The translations under genes and the position numbers were made by a program. From JAKACA01 sp049510975 (GTDB lineage Bacteria; Actinomycetota; Acidimicrobiia; Acidimicrobiales; Bog-793): a stretch of 64,000 nucleotides of DNA. Location: assembly GCA_049510975.1 (NCBI GenBank), contig JBEKYM010000001.1, positions 119,117 through 183,116 on the forward strand, read 5' to 3'. Shown piece after piece: positions 10,107 through 18,035 of this stretch (the stretch's first letter is position 1; every line of letters starts with the position of its first letter). Under the pieces are notes generated by a model. That model was not told where the DNA came from and did not search any database. It worked only from the letters and a program-made list of their open reading frames with translations.

Positions 10107-10717
10107 GGTTCGAGCGCCTTTCGCATCCGCTCGAGACCTCGGTGGATCAACGAGCCAACGGTGCCCGGCCGGCACCCGAGAATCTCGGCAATCTCGTTCT
10201 CCGAGAGATCGGAGTAGAACCTCAGCACGACGGCCGCTCGCTGTCGGTAGGGCAGGGTGAGCAGGACGTCGTTGAGCTCACCGCTCGCCCCCGGTGCGTC
10301 GCCGTCGCCGGGCACGACGTAGAGCAACGGCCGCTTGTCCCGTTCGCGTCCACTGCGTCGGAAATAGGACCGGGAGGCGTTCACGACGCACCGGCGGATG
10401 TAGCGGTCCGGCGTGTCGACGTCGGCGAAACGGTGGTGGAGGCGGACGAACGAATCCTGCACGAGGTCCTCGGCAACCTCGCGGGAGCTCGTGAGCACGT
10501 AGGCGAGGCGGACGAGGCTGTCGTAGGACGCGAGGTAGAAAGCCTCGAAAGAGGCTGGGGGCGAAGCACCGTCGAGCTCAGCGTTGGCCGTGGCTTCCTC
10601 CTTCGGGCCTGGCAACCCCCATCGGCGAGCAGGACTTGCCGACAGGGGAAAGAGGGACCGACTCTCGTCGGATCCCACAAGCACCTCCTCCGCCGGCACG
10701 ACGTCTGCAACCTCCAT
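10103..10717 (-). CDS. ECF RNA polymerase sigma factor (SigE family)
   Basis: A 204-residue group IV sigma factor. Region 2 spans about residues 55-125 (FEAFYLASYDSLVRLAYVL, then EVAEDLVQDSFVRLH, the -10 recognition helix). Region 4 spans about 150-204 (LPYRQRAAVVLRFYSDLSENEIAEILG, then GTVGSLIHRGLERMRKAL, the -35 helix-turn-helix). No extra C-terminal domain. The ATG at 10717 follows the kinase stop by 53 bp; its ribosome site is weak, so a start within the poorly conserved first 40 residues is possible. The downstream membrane protein is its probable regulator. Confidence 0.9.
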   Translation of the reverse strand: MEVADVVPAEEVLVGSDESRSLFPLSASPARRWGLPGPKEEATANAELDGASPPASFEAFYLASYDSLVRLAYVLTSSREVAEDLVQDSFVRLHHRFADVDTPDRYIRRCVVNASRSYFRRSGRERDKRPLLYVVPGDGDAPGASGELNDVLLTLPYRQRAAVVLRFYSDLSENEIAEILGCRPGTVGSLIHRGLERMRKALEP

Positions 10718-10770
10718 CACTGCCCAGACGCTTGGCAGGCTCGATATCTTGCGCCTGATTGTGCCGCGGA

Positions 10771-12309
10771 TCAGACCTCGGGGTGCGGCGCCTCCCGCCG
10801 GGTATCGAGACCACGGACGGGAATCTGCACGCGTGCGACGGCCCCGTGGTCGCTCGTCATCGTGATGGTGCCCGCCAACTGCGTCCGCACGAGATCCCGG
10901 ACGATGGCAAGGCCCAGGCTGCGCGTCTTGTCGAGGTCGAAGCCCTCGGGCAGCCCCACCCCGTTGTCGCGGACGGCGACGCCGTAGTGCTCCGAAGTGT
11001 GCTCGAAGATGAGATCGATGCGCGGCGCACATTCCTCCGAGCCTCGGACAATTCCAACCGATTCGGGCTCCGTCTCGACGAAACCGTGCTCGATGGCGTT
11101 CTGGATCAACTCGGCAAGCACCACGGCAAGTGGTGTCGCCATGTCGGCCGGGATGTCGCCGAGGTGACCGTCGACCCGGACCGCCACTGACTGCGGCCCC
11201 TCACTCGACTCCTGCGCCATCCGCACGAGGGCATGGACGATCTCGTCGAAGGGGACCTGGTCGCTGGCGTCGCGCGAGAGGATCTCGTGGACCACGGCGA
11301 TGGCCCGGATGCGGCGCTCGGCCTCGGCCAGGGCCGTTCTGCCGGCAGGGGCGTCGATCCGTCGAGCTTGCAGCCGGAGCAACGAGGAGATCGTCTGCAG
11401 GTTGTTCTTCACGCGGTGATGGACTTCGCGAATGGTGGCGTCCTTGGTCAGCAGCAGCCGGTCACGCCGGCGGACGTCGGTGACGTCGCGGATGAGGACG
11501 AGCGCACCGGTCAGCTCGCCCCGCGCGAGGAGGGGAATGCATCGCAGCAAGAGCGTCGTGTCCGAGCGGCGCTCGATCTCCTCGACGACCGGCAGCCGCG
11601 TGGCGAAGGAGTCGGTCACGACCGAGGTCTCGAGGCCGAGCGCAGCCAACGTCGTCCCGTGGATGGCGCTCACGATCCCGATGCGGTGCAGCGCACTGAC
11701 GGCGTTCGGCGACGCGAAGCTGATCCGGGCCCGATCGTCGACGACGATCACTCCGTCGCCGACGCGAGGCGCCGTCTCGACGGGAAGCTCGTCATCGGCG
11801 AATGGGAAAATCCCGTCGGCCACCATGAGGGAGAGCCGCTCGAACAGGTCCAGATAGACACGTTCGAGGGCACCCCTGCGGCGGGCGACCTGGGGCGACC
11901 ACACACGGCAGATCACCGCCACGATCTGGCCGGAGTAGCGCACCGGGATGCACTCGACGCGCTGATGACCGCCTCCGATGTCACTGCGCTGCTCGCCGAT
12001 GGCGATGGCGCCGGTCCGCAGCGCCTCGAGGACGAGGGGCAGCTGGTGGGCCGTGACGACCTGCCCGACGAGGTCGATCTCGAACAGCGTCGGGTTCGTC
12101 GTCGGGCGGACCTGCCCGATGGCGACGAAGTGCGTGTTGCCTTGACCGGGCTCGCCGCCGGCGAGACGGTCAGCGGGAACGTAGAGGAGCAGGTCGGAAA
12201 AGCAGAGGTCGGCGAGGAGGTTCCAGGTCGCCATCAAGCGTTCGAGGTGCCGGCGCGCCGTCGGCTCGAGTCCCGCGTTGCGGTAGGCGAACTCGAGCGG
12301 GGAGGTCAC
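10771..12309 (-). CDS. pdtaS: PdtaS-like sensor histidine kinase
   Basis: A 512-residue soluble kinase: an N-terminal GAF-like domain (about 1-150), a PAS-like domain (about 175-285), a HisKA_2 dimerisation domain with the phosphoacceptor in EVHHRVKNNLQT (about 294-305), and a C-terminal HATPase with QNAIEHGF (N box) and DNGVGLPEG (G1 box). This order is that of mycobacterial PdtaS, whose partner PdtaR is an ANTAR response regulator acting on RNA. No PdtaR is seen here. There is no membrane helix. The GTG start overlaps the stop of the upstream PHP gene (GTGA). Confidence 0.85.
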   Translation of the reverse strand: MTSPLEFAYRNAGLEPTARRHLERLMATWNLLADLCFSDLLLYVPADRLAGGEPGQGNTHFVAIGQVRPTTNPTLFEIDLVGQVVTAHQLPLVLEALRTGAIAIGEQRSDIGGGHQRVECIPVRYSGQIVAVICRVWSPQVARRRGALERVYLDLFERLSLMVADGIFPFADDELPVETAPRVGDGVIVVDDRARISFASPNAVSALHRIGIVSAIHGTTLAALGLETSVVTDSFATRLPVVEEIERRSDTTLLLRCIPLLARGELTGALVLIRDVTDVRRRDRLLLTKDATIREVHHRVKNNLQTISSLLRLQARRIDAPAGRTALAEAERRIRAIAVVHEILSRDASDQVPFDEIVHALVRMAQESSEGPQSVAVRVDGHLGDIPADMATPLAVVLAELIQNAIEHGFVETEPESVGIVRGSEECAPRIDLIFEHTSEHYGVAVRDNGVGLPEGFDLDKTRSLGLAIVRDLVRTQLAGTITMTSDHGAVARVQIPVRGLDTRREAPHPEV

Positions 12310-13253
12310 GGCAAGCTCTTGTCGTCGGTGAGATCGATCTCACCGACGGGCGCCGGCAACGTCTCGGGTACGTGCCCGAGGGCGACGTCGTAGCCCTCAC
12401 GACCTCGGAACGCCCTCAAGGTCGAGTACCCGGCAGCTACGGCCAGCGACTCGAGCAGTGGGCTGCGGTCGGCGATATGGCTCAGCCCGTGAGTGTCGGA
12501 CGCCGTCGTGATCGGGACGCCGGCGGCGGCGAAGCGGTCGAGCAAGCTCCGCGAGGGGTAGGCCTCCCCGACCGGTTTGCGAAAACCGGCTGACGACAGC
12601 TCGGCAGCCATGCCGCTCGAGACAGCTGCGTTGCAGATGCGTTCTTCCACCTCGCCGACCACGCCGGCATCGGCCGTGCGACCCGTGACTTTGACGACAT
12701 CCGGGTGCGCCAACACGTCACAGGTTGCCGTTCCAGCGAGCTCCTCGATGGCCTCACCGTAGGCCCGCCACGTGTCGTTGGTGCCCCGCAGGTCCCACTC
12801 GCCCATCTGGGCGGGCGAGCTGATGATGTCGAACATCCAGGTCCCGAGCCAGTGGATGGACCCGAGGAGAACGTCGAACGGGTACCCGTCGAGGAGCGTG
12901 CTCACCTTGTCCATGAGACCGGGGTAGTAGTCGACCTCGAGGCCGGCGACGATCGGCAGCCCGGCGGCCTTGGCGGCGACGACCACGTCGACGTAGCGGT
13001 CGAGGTCGACGGTGGCGTGATGGTCGAAGTAGTGAGCCATGTAGCCGCGGAGCTCCTCGTTGGGCTCCTTCGCCCACCAGCCCTCCACGACCTCTCGCCC
13101 CTGGGTGAATCGGTGATAATGCTCGGTGAGGGCGATCTCGGTCACGCCGGCAGCGAGCGCCCCTTCGCAGTATTGAGCGAGACGCTCGACCGCGAGGTCG
13201 GCATCGTCTGCGACTTCGGGGTGGGGCCAGAGGTGGACGTGGTAGTCGAGCAC
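12306..13253 (-). CDS. PHP-domain phosphatase, HisJ-type histidinol-phosphatase-like
   Basis: A 315-residue metal-dependent phosphoesterase of the PHP superfamily. Metal ligands appear at MLDYHVHLWPH (HxH) at the N-terminus, ALTEHYHRF (about 42-50), GLEVDYYPG (about 100), the SIHWLGTWMF region (about 130) and SDTHGLSHI (about 265). HisJ-type enzymes dephosphorylate histidinol phosphate in histidine synthesis, but other PHP members act on nucleotides or sugar phosphates, so the substrate is open. GTG start, 29 bp after the methyltransferase stop; it overlaps the kinase gene by 4 bp. Confidence 0.75.
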   Translation of the reverse strand: MLDYHVHLWPHPEVADDADLAVERLAQYCEGALAAGVTEIALTEHYHRFTQGREVVEGWWAKEPNEELRGYMAHYFDHHATVDLDRYVDVVVAAKAAGLPIVAGLEVDYYPGLMDKVSTLLDGYPFDVLLGSIHWLGTWMFDIISSPAQMGEWDLRGTNDTWRAYGEAIEELAGTATCDVLAHPDVVKVTGRTADAGVVGEVEERICNAAVSSGMAAELSSAGFRKPVGEAYPSRSLLDRFAAAGVPITTASDTHGLSHIADRSPLLESLAVAAGYSTLRAFRGREGYDVALGHVPETLPAPVGEIDLTDDKSLP

Positions 13254-13282
13254 GGCGGACGGGGTCGTTTCGCTGCTCGGGC

Positions 13283-13930
13283 TCAGGCGCTGGCAAGGCG
13301 GCGGATGAGCGTGACCCCGTCGCGGACGGTCAGCAGCGCGCAGCGCACCCGCGGATCAGCCACGACCTGGTCGTTGAAGGCCTGAATGGCACGGGTGCCG
13401 GCCGACTCGGGGCTCGCCTCGAGCACTTCGCCGTCGCGGAGGGTGTTGTCCGCCGCGATCAAGCCGTGATCCGAAAGCTTCGGCAGCACAGCTTCGTAGT
13501 AGGCGGCGTAACCGGCCTTGTCTGCGTCGATGAACACCAAGTCAAAGGGCCCCTCCAGCGACGTCACCGTCGCGAGGGCCGGGCCCTCGCGCAATTCGAT
13601 CCTGTCGGCCAGCCCGCTCGCGTCGATGTTGGCACGGGCATGGGCGGCGTGCTCCGGATCGACCTCGCAGGTGATGACGCGGCCTCCGGCAGGAAGCGCA
13701 GCCGCCATCGAGATCGCCGAGTATCCCGTGAACGTCCCGATCTCCAGCACGACCTTCGCCTTCACGGCGTGCACGAGCATCTCGAGAAAAGCTCCTTCGA
13801 GCCGTCCGACCATCATGCCTGCGTCGCGATGCTCGGCCCGCGTGCGCGTCGCCACTTGCTCGAGATTGGCCGACACGGCCGAGGAATGGGCGGTGGCGTA
13901 CGCCTCGATTGCTGGGTTGACGATGTCCAT
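13283..13930 (-). CDS. Class I O-methyltransferase (CCoAOMT-like)
   Basis: A 215-residue SAM-dependent methyltransferase of the caffeoyl-CoA/catechol O-methyltransferase family. Motif I is VLEIGTFTGYSAISMA (about 61-76), followed by ITCEVDPEHA (acidic ribose-binding residue) and FDLVFIDADKAGYAAYYE, whose Asp/Lys/Asn set provides the divalent metal and base. AADNTLRDGEV completes the metal site. In bacteria such proteins methylate varied small phenolics or unknown metabolites; nothing here identifies the substrate. Its ATG overlaps the stop of the ArsA-like gene by one base. Confidence 0.85.
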   Translation of the reverse strand: MDIVNPAIEAYATAHSSAVSANLEQVATRTRAEHRDAGMMVGRLEGAFLEMLVHAVKAKVVLEIGTFTGYSAISMAAALPAGGRVITCEVDPEHAAHARANIDASGLADRIELREGPALATVTSLEGPFDLVFIDADKAGYAAYYEAVLPKLSDHGLIAADNTLRDGEVLEASPESAGTRAIQAFNDQVVADPRVRCALLTVRDGVTLIRRLASA

Positions 13931-15330
13931 CAGATCTCCTCCGGAGGGTTGAGGGGTGCTTTGCTCGGGGGCGGTGCAGCGTCGGCCGGTTTCGTGTCGC
14001 CGGCGCCGGCCGCACCACCGCGCCGGGGGGCGGCTTTGCTTGATCGCCGCACCGGCGATCCGGCGTTGGGCGCGGCGGGTCGCCGCCTCGGCCTGGCTGC
14101 TGAGGGGGCGCCAGCCGGCGGTGCCAAGGGCTCGGCGTCGCCCCAGATCCGGGCGCCGACCCGTAACAGCCCGGAAAGGTCGGTGATGTTGCCCGCCTGG
14201 TAGCCCACGGTGGCGGCGACATCGTGAGCCGCCGCCAGCTCGCTCAACAGCTCGGCTTCCCGGTTCGCTACGAGGCGGAAGTTCGAGAAGCTCTCGGACA
14301 CCTCGCTCAGGACCGAGCCCACCACGTCGGCCGACACGCCCCCGTCCAACTGAGCCGCCAGCGGGCCGGCGAGCTCTGCCGCCTCACTGCCCAGACGGTC
14401 GGCGACCTTGGCAACCGCCGGGTCCGACAGGGCGGTCGGCAACACCTTGTTGCAGACGAGCAGACCGAGATGTAGGTGGCGGCTGGCAAGGGCTTGCGCC
14501 ATCTCCTGGGCTTCACGCGCCGGAACGGCCTCGAGCGTGGTCACGAGGAGAAACGTCGTGCGCACGTCGCTGAGGAGCCGGTTCACCGCTTCGGCCCGCG
14601 CCACGAAACCGTCCCGCATCGTCTGGAACAGGATGAAGAAGTCGGCCAGATCCTGCAGCAGCTGGCTGCCGAGAATTCGGTCAGCGACCTGGTAGAACGG
14701 TCGCGAGGCGAAGTTCACGAGCCGCGAGCGGTACGGGACCGTGAGCCATCGGAGCAGTCGGGAGGAGAAGAAGTCCGACATGCGCGAGGGGGCGTCGAGG
14801 AGGTCGAGGGCGTTTCTCGACGGTGGCGTGTCCACGACGAGCAAGTCGTAGTTGCCGTCTTCGTGCAGCTCGTAGAGCCGCTCCATGGCGATGTAGTCAT
14901 GGCCCTGGGCAAAACGACCCGTGATGTTCTGGTAAAGCGGGTTCGCGAGGATTTGGCGAGCGGTCTTCTCGTCCGGCGCGTGACGGTTCACGAGGGCGTC
15001 CCATGACTGCGACATGTCGACCATGGCGGCATACAGCTCGCCCTTCGGTGTCACGCCGGCCTCTCGAAACGCCGATTCCGGCACGCGGGTGGCGGTGTTG
15101 CCGAGGCCGGCGAGCCCGAGGGCATCGGCCAGGCGCCGCGCCGGGTCGACGGTCACCACGAGCACACGGCCACCCACGCGGGCGGCCGCCGTCGCCGCCA
15201 GCGCTGCCGCTGCCGTCGTCTTGCCGACGCCGCCCGGCCCGCAGGCAACCACGACCTCCTTGGCAGCGATGAGCTGCTCGACAAGCCGCTGGCGGTCCGT
15301 CGATGCCGGCGAGTCCACGGCGGGCGACAT
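13930..15330 (-). CDS. ArsA-like ATPase, second of a pair
   Basis: A 466-residue P-loop ATPase of the ArsA/Get3 class. The deviant Walker A is ACGPGGVGKTT (about 30-40), the Walker B-like stretch is DLLVVDTPPSRNALD (about 165), and VTVDPARRLADALG matches the switch region. The last 70 residues are a low-complexity Ala/Pro/Arg/Ser tail not found in the core family. No ArsB-type pump is nearby, so arsenite efflux is unlikely. The tandem arrangement mirrors the mycobacterial Rv3679-Rv3680 pair, whose products act together. Its ATG overlaps the stop of the first ATPase by one base. Confidence 0.85.
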   Translation of the reverse strand: MSPAVDSPASTDRQRLVEQLIAAKEVVVACGPGGVGKTTAAAALAATAAARVGGRVLVVTVDPARRLADALGLAGLGNTATRVPESAFREAGVTPKGELYAAMVDMSQSWDALVNRHAPDEKTARQILANPLYQNITGRFAQGHDYIAMERLYELHEDGNYDLLVVDTPPSRNALDLLDAPSRMSDFFSSRLLRWLTVPYRSRLVNFASRPFYQVADRILGSQLLQDLADFFILFQTMRDGFVARAEAVNRLLSDVRTTFLLVTTLEAVPAREAQEMAQALASRHLHLGLLVCNKVLPTALSDPAVAKVADRLGSEAAELAGPLAAQLDGGVSADVVGSVLSEVSESFSNFRLVANREAELLSELAAAHDVAATVGYQAGNITDLSGLLRVGARIWGDAEPLAPPAGAPSAARPRRRPAAPNAGSPVRRSSKAAPRRGGAAGAGDTKPADAAPPPSKAPLNPPEEI

Positions 15331-16280
15331 CAGAGCTCCTCGCCGAGCGACTGGGCCACCTGTCGGATGGCCCGCATTCCGTGGGCTCGTGAGAACAGAT
15401 ACGGCAGGTAGAGCAACGGGGTGTCAGCCCCGATTGAAGCTCGCAACCGCTCGAGGTGCGCGGATCCGTCCCGCCGGATCGTGACCGCCAGCCGGGCCGC
15501 TGCCATCACGGCTGCCAGGTCGTCGGTCGGCGCGGTCACCCGCTGCGCCAGCCAGTCGATCTCGCCGGGTTCGCCCAGACGATCGAAGACGCCCTCCTCG
15601 GCGCGGCCGAACAGCTCAGGCAGCACACGGTTGGCGATGACACAGGCGAGGTGGACCGGCGTCTCTTCCGCCAGGCGTCCTGCCAGGTCGATCGCTTCGC
15701 TCACGGGCATCTCTTCCGGTGTCGTCACGAGCACGACGCCGGTCTGCTCGGGGTCGCGGAGGATCTCGAGCATCCAGTCCGTCTGGTTGCGCACGAGACC
15801 GACGCGGACGAGCTCGTTGATGCCCGTCGGCGCCGCAAGCTGGCCGACGACGTGGCCGGTGGCTGCCGCGTCGACGACGACGAGGTCGAAGTGGTTCTCG
15901 CGTACCTCGTAGCAGAGCTTGCCGATCGTCAGGATCTCCCGGATTCCCGGCGCCGCCGTCGCGATGAAGTCGAAGGCGCGGGCCACCGGCCCGATGCGGC
16001 CGATGACCGGAACCTTGGCAACGTGGTGCAGGTACTCCCGCAGCGATGCCTCGGTGTCCATGGACATGGCGGTGAGATTGCGGGCGACCTGACGCCCCTG
16101 AAACGGCGTCGGCCCGCACTCGTAGGCGAAGCTGAGATCGCCCTTTGGCTCCACCTCGCAGACGAGCGTCCGCAGGCCCTGCTCGGCCGCCAGTAGCCCG
16201 AGAGCGGCCGCCACGGTCGTCTTTCCGACACCGCCTTTGCCGGTGACGAAGAGCAACCGCCGGCCAAGCAAGTCGGTCAC
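15330..16280 (-). CDS. ArsA-like ATPase, first of a pair
   Basis: A 316-residue ArsA/Get3-class ATPase starting at a GTG, giving VTDLLGRRLLFVTGKGGVGK at the N-terminus with the deviant Walker A GKGGVGKT at about residues 14-21. CEVEPKGDLSFAYE follows as the switch region and LVVVDAAATGH as the Walker B-type block. The open frame extends 54 codons upstream into the DUF3107 gene, and another GTG (16328) is possible; neither has a clear ribosome site, so the start is approximate. It probably works as a heterodimer with the next gene, on a substrate I cannot name. Confidence 0.82.
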   Translation of the reverse strand: MTDLLGRRLLFVTGKGGVGKTTVAAALGLLAAEQGLRTLVCEVEPKGDLSFAYECGPTPFQGRQVARNLTAMSMDTEASLREYLHHVAKVPVIGRIGPVARAFDFIATAAPGIREILTIGKLCYEVRENHFDLVVVDAAATGHVVGQLAAPTGINELVRVGLVRNQTDWMLEILRDPEQTGVVLVTTPEEMPVSEAIDLAGRLAEETPVHLACVIANRVLPELFGRAEEGVFDRLGEPGEIDWLAQRVTAPTDDLAAVMAAARLAVTIRRDGSAHLERLRASIGADTPLLYLPYLFSRAHGMRAIRQVAQSLGEEL

Positions 16281-16341
16281 GACCGGCTCGTTACCAGCCG
16301 TCCAGCCCGCCGCGGGCAGCTCGCCCACCGCACGAGGCGAC

Positions 16342-16584
16342 TCACTCCCTGGGCGCTCCAAAACCGACGCGGCGGTCTTCGCTGGCCGCTCCGACCTCGA
16401 CGTAGGCGATGCGCGTGGACGGCACGGCCACCCGGCGCCCACGCTTGTCAGACAGCCAGAGCACAGCCGCCGGGTCCTCGAGCACCCGCTCGACGTCGGC
16501 CAACACTTCGGCGCGATCGGTCCCGTCGGGAAGGTCGACGTCGATCTCTCTCGGAGATTGGATGATCCCGATACGAACGTCCAC
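16342..16584 (-). CDS. DUF3107 family protein (TB9.4-like)
   Basis: An 80-residue protein of a small actinobacterial family of unknown function that includes mycobacterial TB9.4 (Rv3208A). It opens VDVRIGIIQSPREIDVDL and ends with TRIAYVEVGAASEDRRVGFG, the family's most conserved stretch. The GTG at 16584 is chosen because AAGGAG lies about 6 bases before it; the frame is open 20 codons further upstream but adds a basic tail with no match. First gene of the eight-gene run that continues with the ArsA-like pair. Confidence 0.82.
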   Translation of the reverse strand: MDVRIGIIQSPREIDVDLPDGTDRAEVLADVERVLEDPAAVLWLSDKRGRRVAVPSTRIAYVEVGAASEDRRVGFGAPRE

Positions 16585-16744
16585 GCCCTGCTCCTTTGAA
16601 GTTCTTCGTCCGGTCAGCCGGTCCGACCGTCGCCGATCCGCCACCGGAAGTGGTGAATCCCAACTGCAGCGATACCTTGGCGGACCGGGTCAACCGGTCG
16701 CCGTGGGCGCCATCGTAGGGCGGAGCTGCACCGGCCGGTCCACC

Positions 16745-17899
16745 TCAGCCCGAATCGAAGCCCCTCGGCAGGCGGTCCGCCGTCCAGCCGAGCCGGGCGA
16801 TCGCCTGCACGCAGGCGAAGCGGTCCGTCATGCCGGCCACGTACCCGACGGCCTCCCGCAGAGCCTCGGCGGAACGGGAAGTGGCCGCCGAGCCGCCGAG
16901 CCGGTGGTCGGCGGGCATCTCGGCCGGATGGGCGGAGTAGTGCTCGACCAGCGAGGCCAACATGTCCACCACGCGCCTCGACTGCTCGGCCGACGCAGGC
17001 CGTAGGTAGATGCGCTCGTAGTTGAACCGTCGCAACACAGCTAAGGCCTCACCCATCGGTTCACTCAGCGCCACCTGCCCACTTCGCGACGACACCTGCA
17101 CGACATCGGTCACGAAAGCTCGCAATTGAGCGCTCCGAGACCGGCCACATCGATGGACGACCTCATCGGGAAGCTCGGCCGGATCGACGATGCCGGCGTG
17201 CGTGGCGTCTTCGAGGTCGTGGGCGGTGTAGGCGATCCGGTCGGCGAGGGCCACCACCTCCCCCTCCGGCGTCGATGGAGCCGGCCGCGACCAGGAGTGG
17301 TTGCGGATGCCGTCCAGGGTCTGCGCACACAGGTTGAGGGAAGCGGACGTGACGTCTGCTCCCCAGACGGCGTGGTCGAAACCACCCTCGAGGAAGGGCG
17401 AGAGAGCGTCCTCGCTGGCGTGGCCCCCCGGGCCGTGGCCACAGTCGTGACCGAGGGCGATCGCCTCGCAGAGCGCCACGTTCAGCCGGCTCGCCCGGGC
17501 GATCGCCGTCGCGACTTGCGCCACCTCGAGCGCATGGGTGAGCCGCGTCCGCTGGTGATCGGCCGGGAACACGAACACCTGGGTCTTGCCGGCCAGCCGC
17601 CGGAACGCCGGCGAGTGCAGAACCCGGTCCCGGTCGCGTTCGAAACAAGTCCTCAGCTCGTCCGGTTCCTCTTCGGCGGCCCGCTCGCCGGCGCCGCGGG
17701 CCCGCGTGCCACCGGGAGCCAGCCAGGCGTCCTCGGCCGCCTCGCGCTCGTCACGACCGAAGATCGAAAAGACGCCCGAGCGCGCCGCCTCGTCATGGGC
17801 ACCTCGCACGTCCTGGGCCGGCAGCCGGACACCCTCCATCGTGGAGGCCCACTGGAGCGCCCGGGCGCTGAGCACGTTCTCCCGCTCAGCGATGCTCAT
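16745..17899 (-). CDS. dgt: Deoxyguanosinetriphosphate triphosphohydrolase-like HD protein
   Basis: A 384-residue HD-domain phosphohydrolase of the dGTPase-like family, which removes triphosphate from dNTPs. Conserved motifs: FRRLAGKTQVFVFPADHQRTRLTHALEV has the arginine-rich nucleotide region and the first His; LGHDCGHGPGGH carries the HD pair; VALADRIAYTAHDLEDA has the last metal-binding Asp. About 85 N-terminal residues are acidic and poorly conserved. The ATG at 17899 (MSIAERENVLSARALQW) is the first start after a low-complexity, repeat-containing stretch and is used instead of a much longer open frame. True dNTP specificity in this subfamily varies. Confidence 0.85.
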   Translation of the reverse strand: MSIAERENVLSARALQWASTMEGVRLPAQDVRGAHDEAARSGVFSIFGRDEREAAEDAWLAPGGTRARGAGERAAEEEPDELRTCFERDRDRVLHSPAFRRLAGKTQVFVFPADHQRTRLTHALEVAQVATAIARASRLNVALCEAIALGHDCGHGPGGHASEDALSPFLEGGFDHAVWGADVTSASLNLCAQTLDGIRNHSWSRPAPSTPEGEVVALADRIAYTAHDLEDATHAGIVDPAELPDEVVHRCGRSRSAQLRAFVTDVVQVSSRSGQVALSEPMGEALAVLRRFNYERIYLRPASAEQSRRVVDMLASLVEHYSAHPAEMPADHRLGGSAATSRSAEALREAVGYVAGMTDRFACVQAIARLGWTADRLPRGFDSG

Positions 17900-17963
17900 G
17901 ATTGGAGGATACGTGACGGGTGTGTCAGCGTGATGCCGACGAGGCGACGTCGCCGCTCCGCCC

Positions 17964-18023
17964 CCCGCCTCTCGACCAGCCAGCCCGCCTCTCGACCAGC
18001 CAGCCCATCTCTGGACCAGCGTC
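17964..18023. repeat. Three tandem 20-bp units between mrp and dgt
   Basis: Two identical 20-bp units (17964-17983 and 17984-18003) are followed by a third, degenerate one (18004-18023). They fill most of the gap between the end of mrp (18036) and the start of dgt (17899), upstream of the dgt start on the minus strand. Possible roles are a regulatory protein site array or a slippage product. No hairpin is obvious. Confidence 0.85.
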
Positions 18024-18035
18024 GAGGACCGGCTC

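Noticed and set aside
10718..11032. Upstream extension of the ECF sigma factor by 105 codons
   Set aside because: It lies inside the kinase gene and has a composition typical of a shadow frame (Arg/His/Gly-rich), with no sigma-factor similarity.
13930..16280. Arsenite efflux operon
   Set aside because: Two ArsA-like ATPases are present but no arsB, arsR, arsC or arsD; the pair fits the non-arsenic actinobacterial type.
17964..18023. CRISPR-like array
   Set aside because: Units are directly adjacent with no spacers, only three copies, and no cas gene is nearby.
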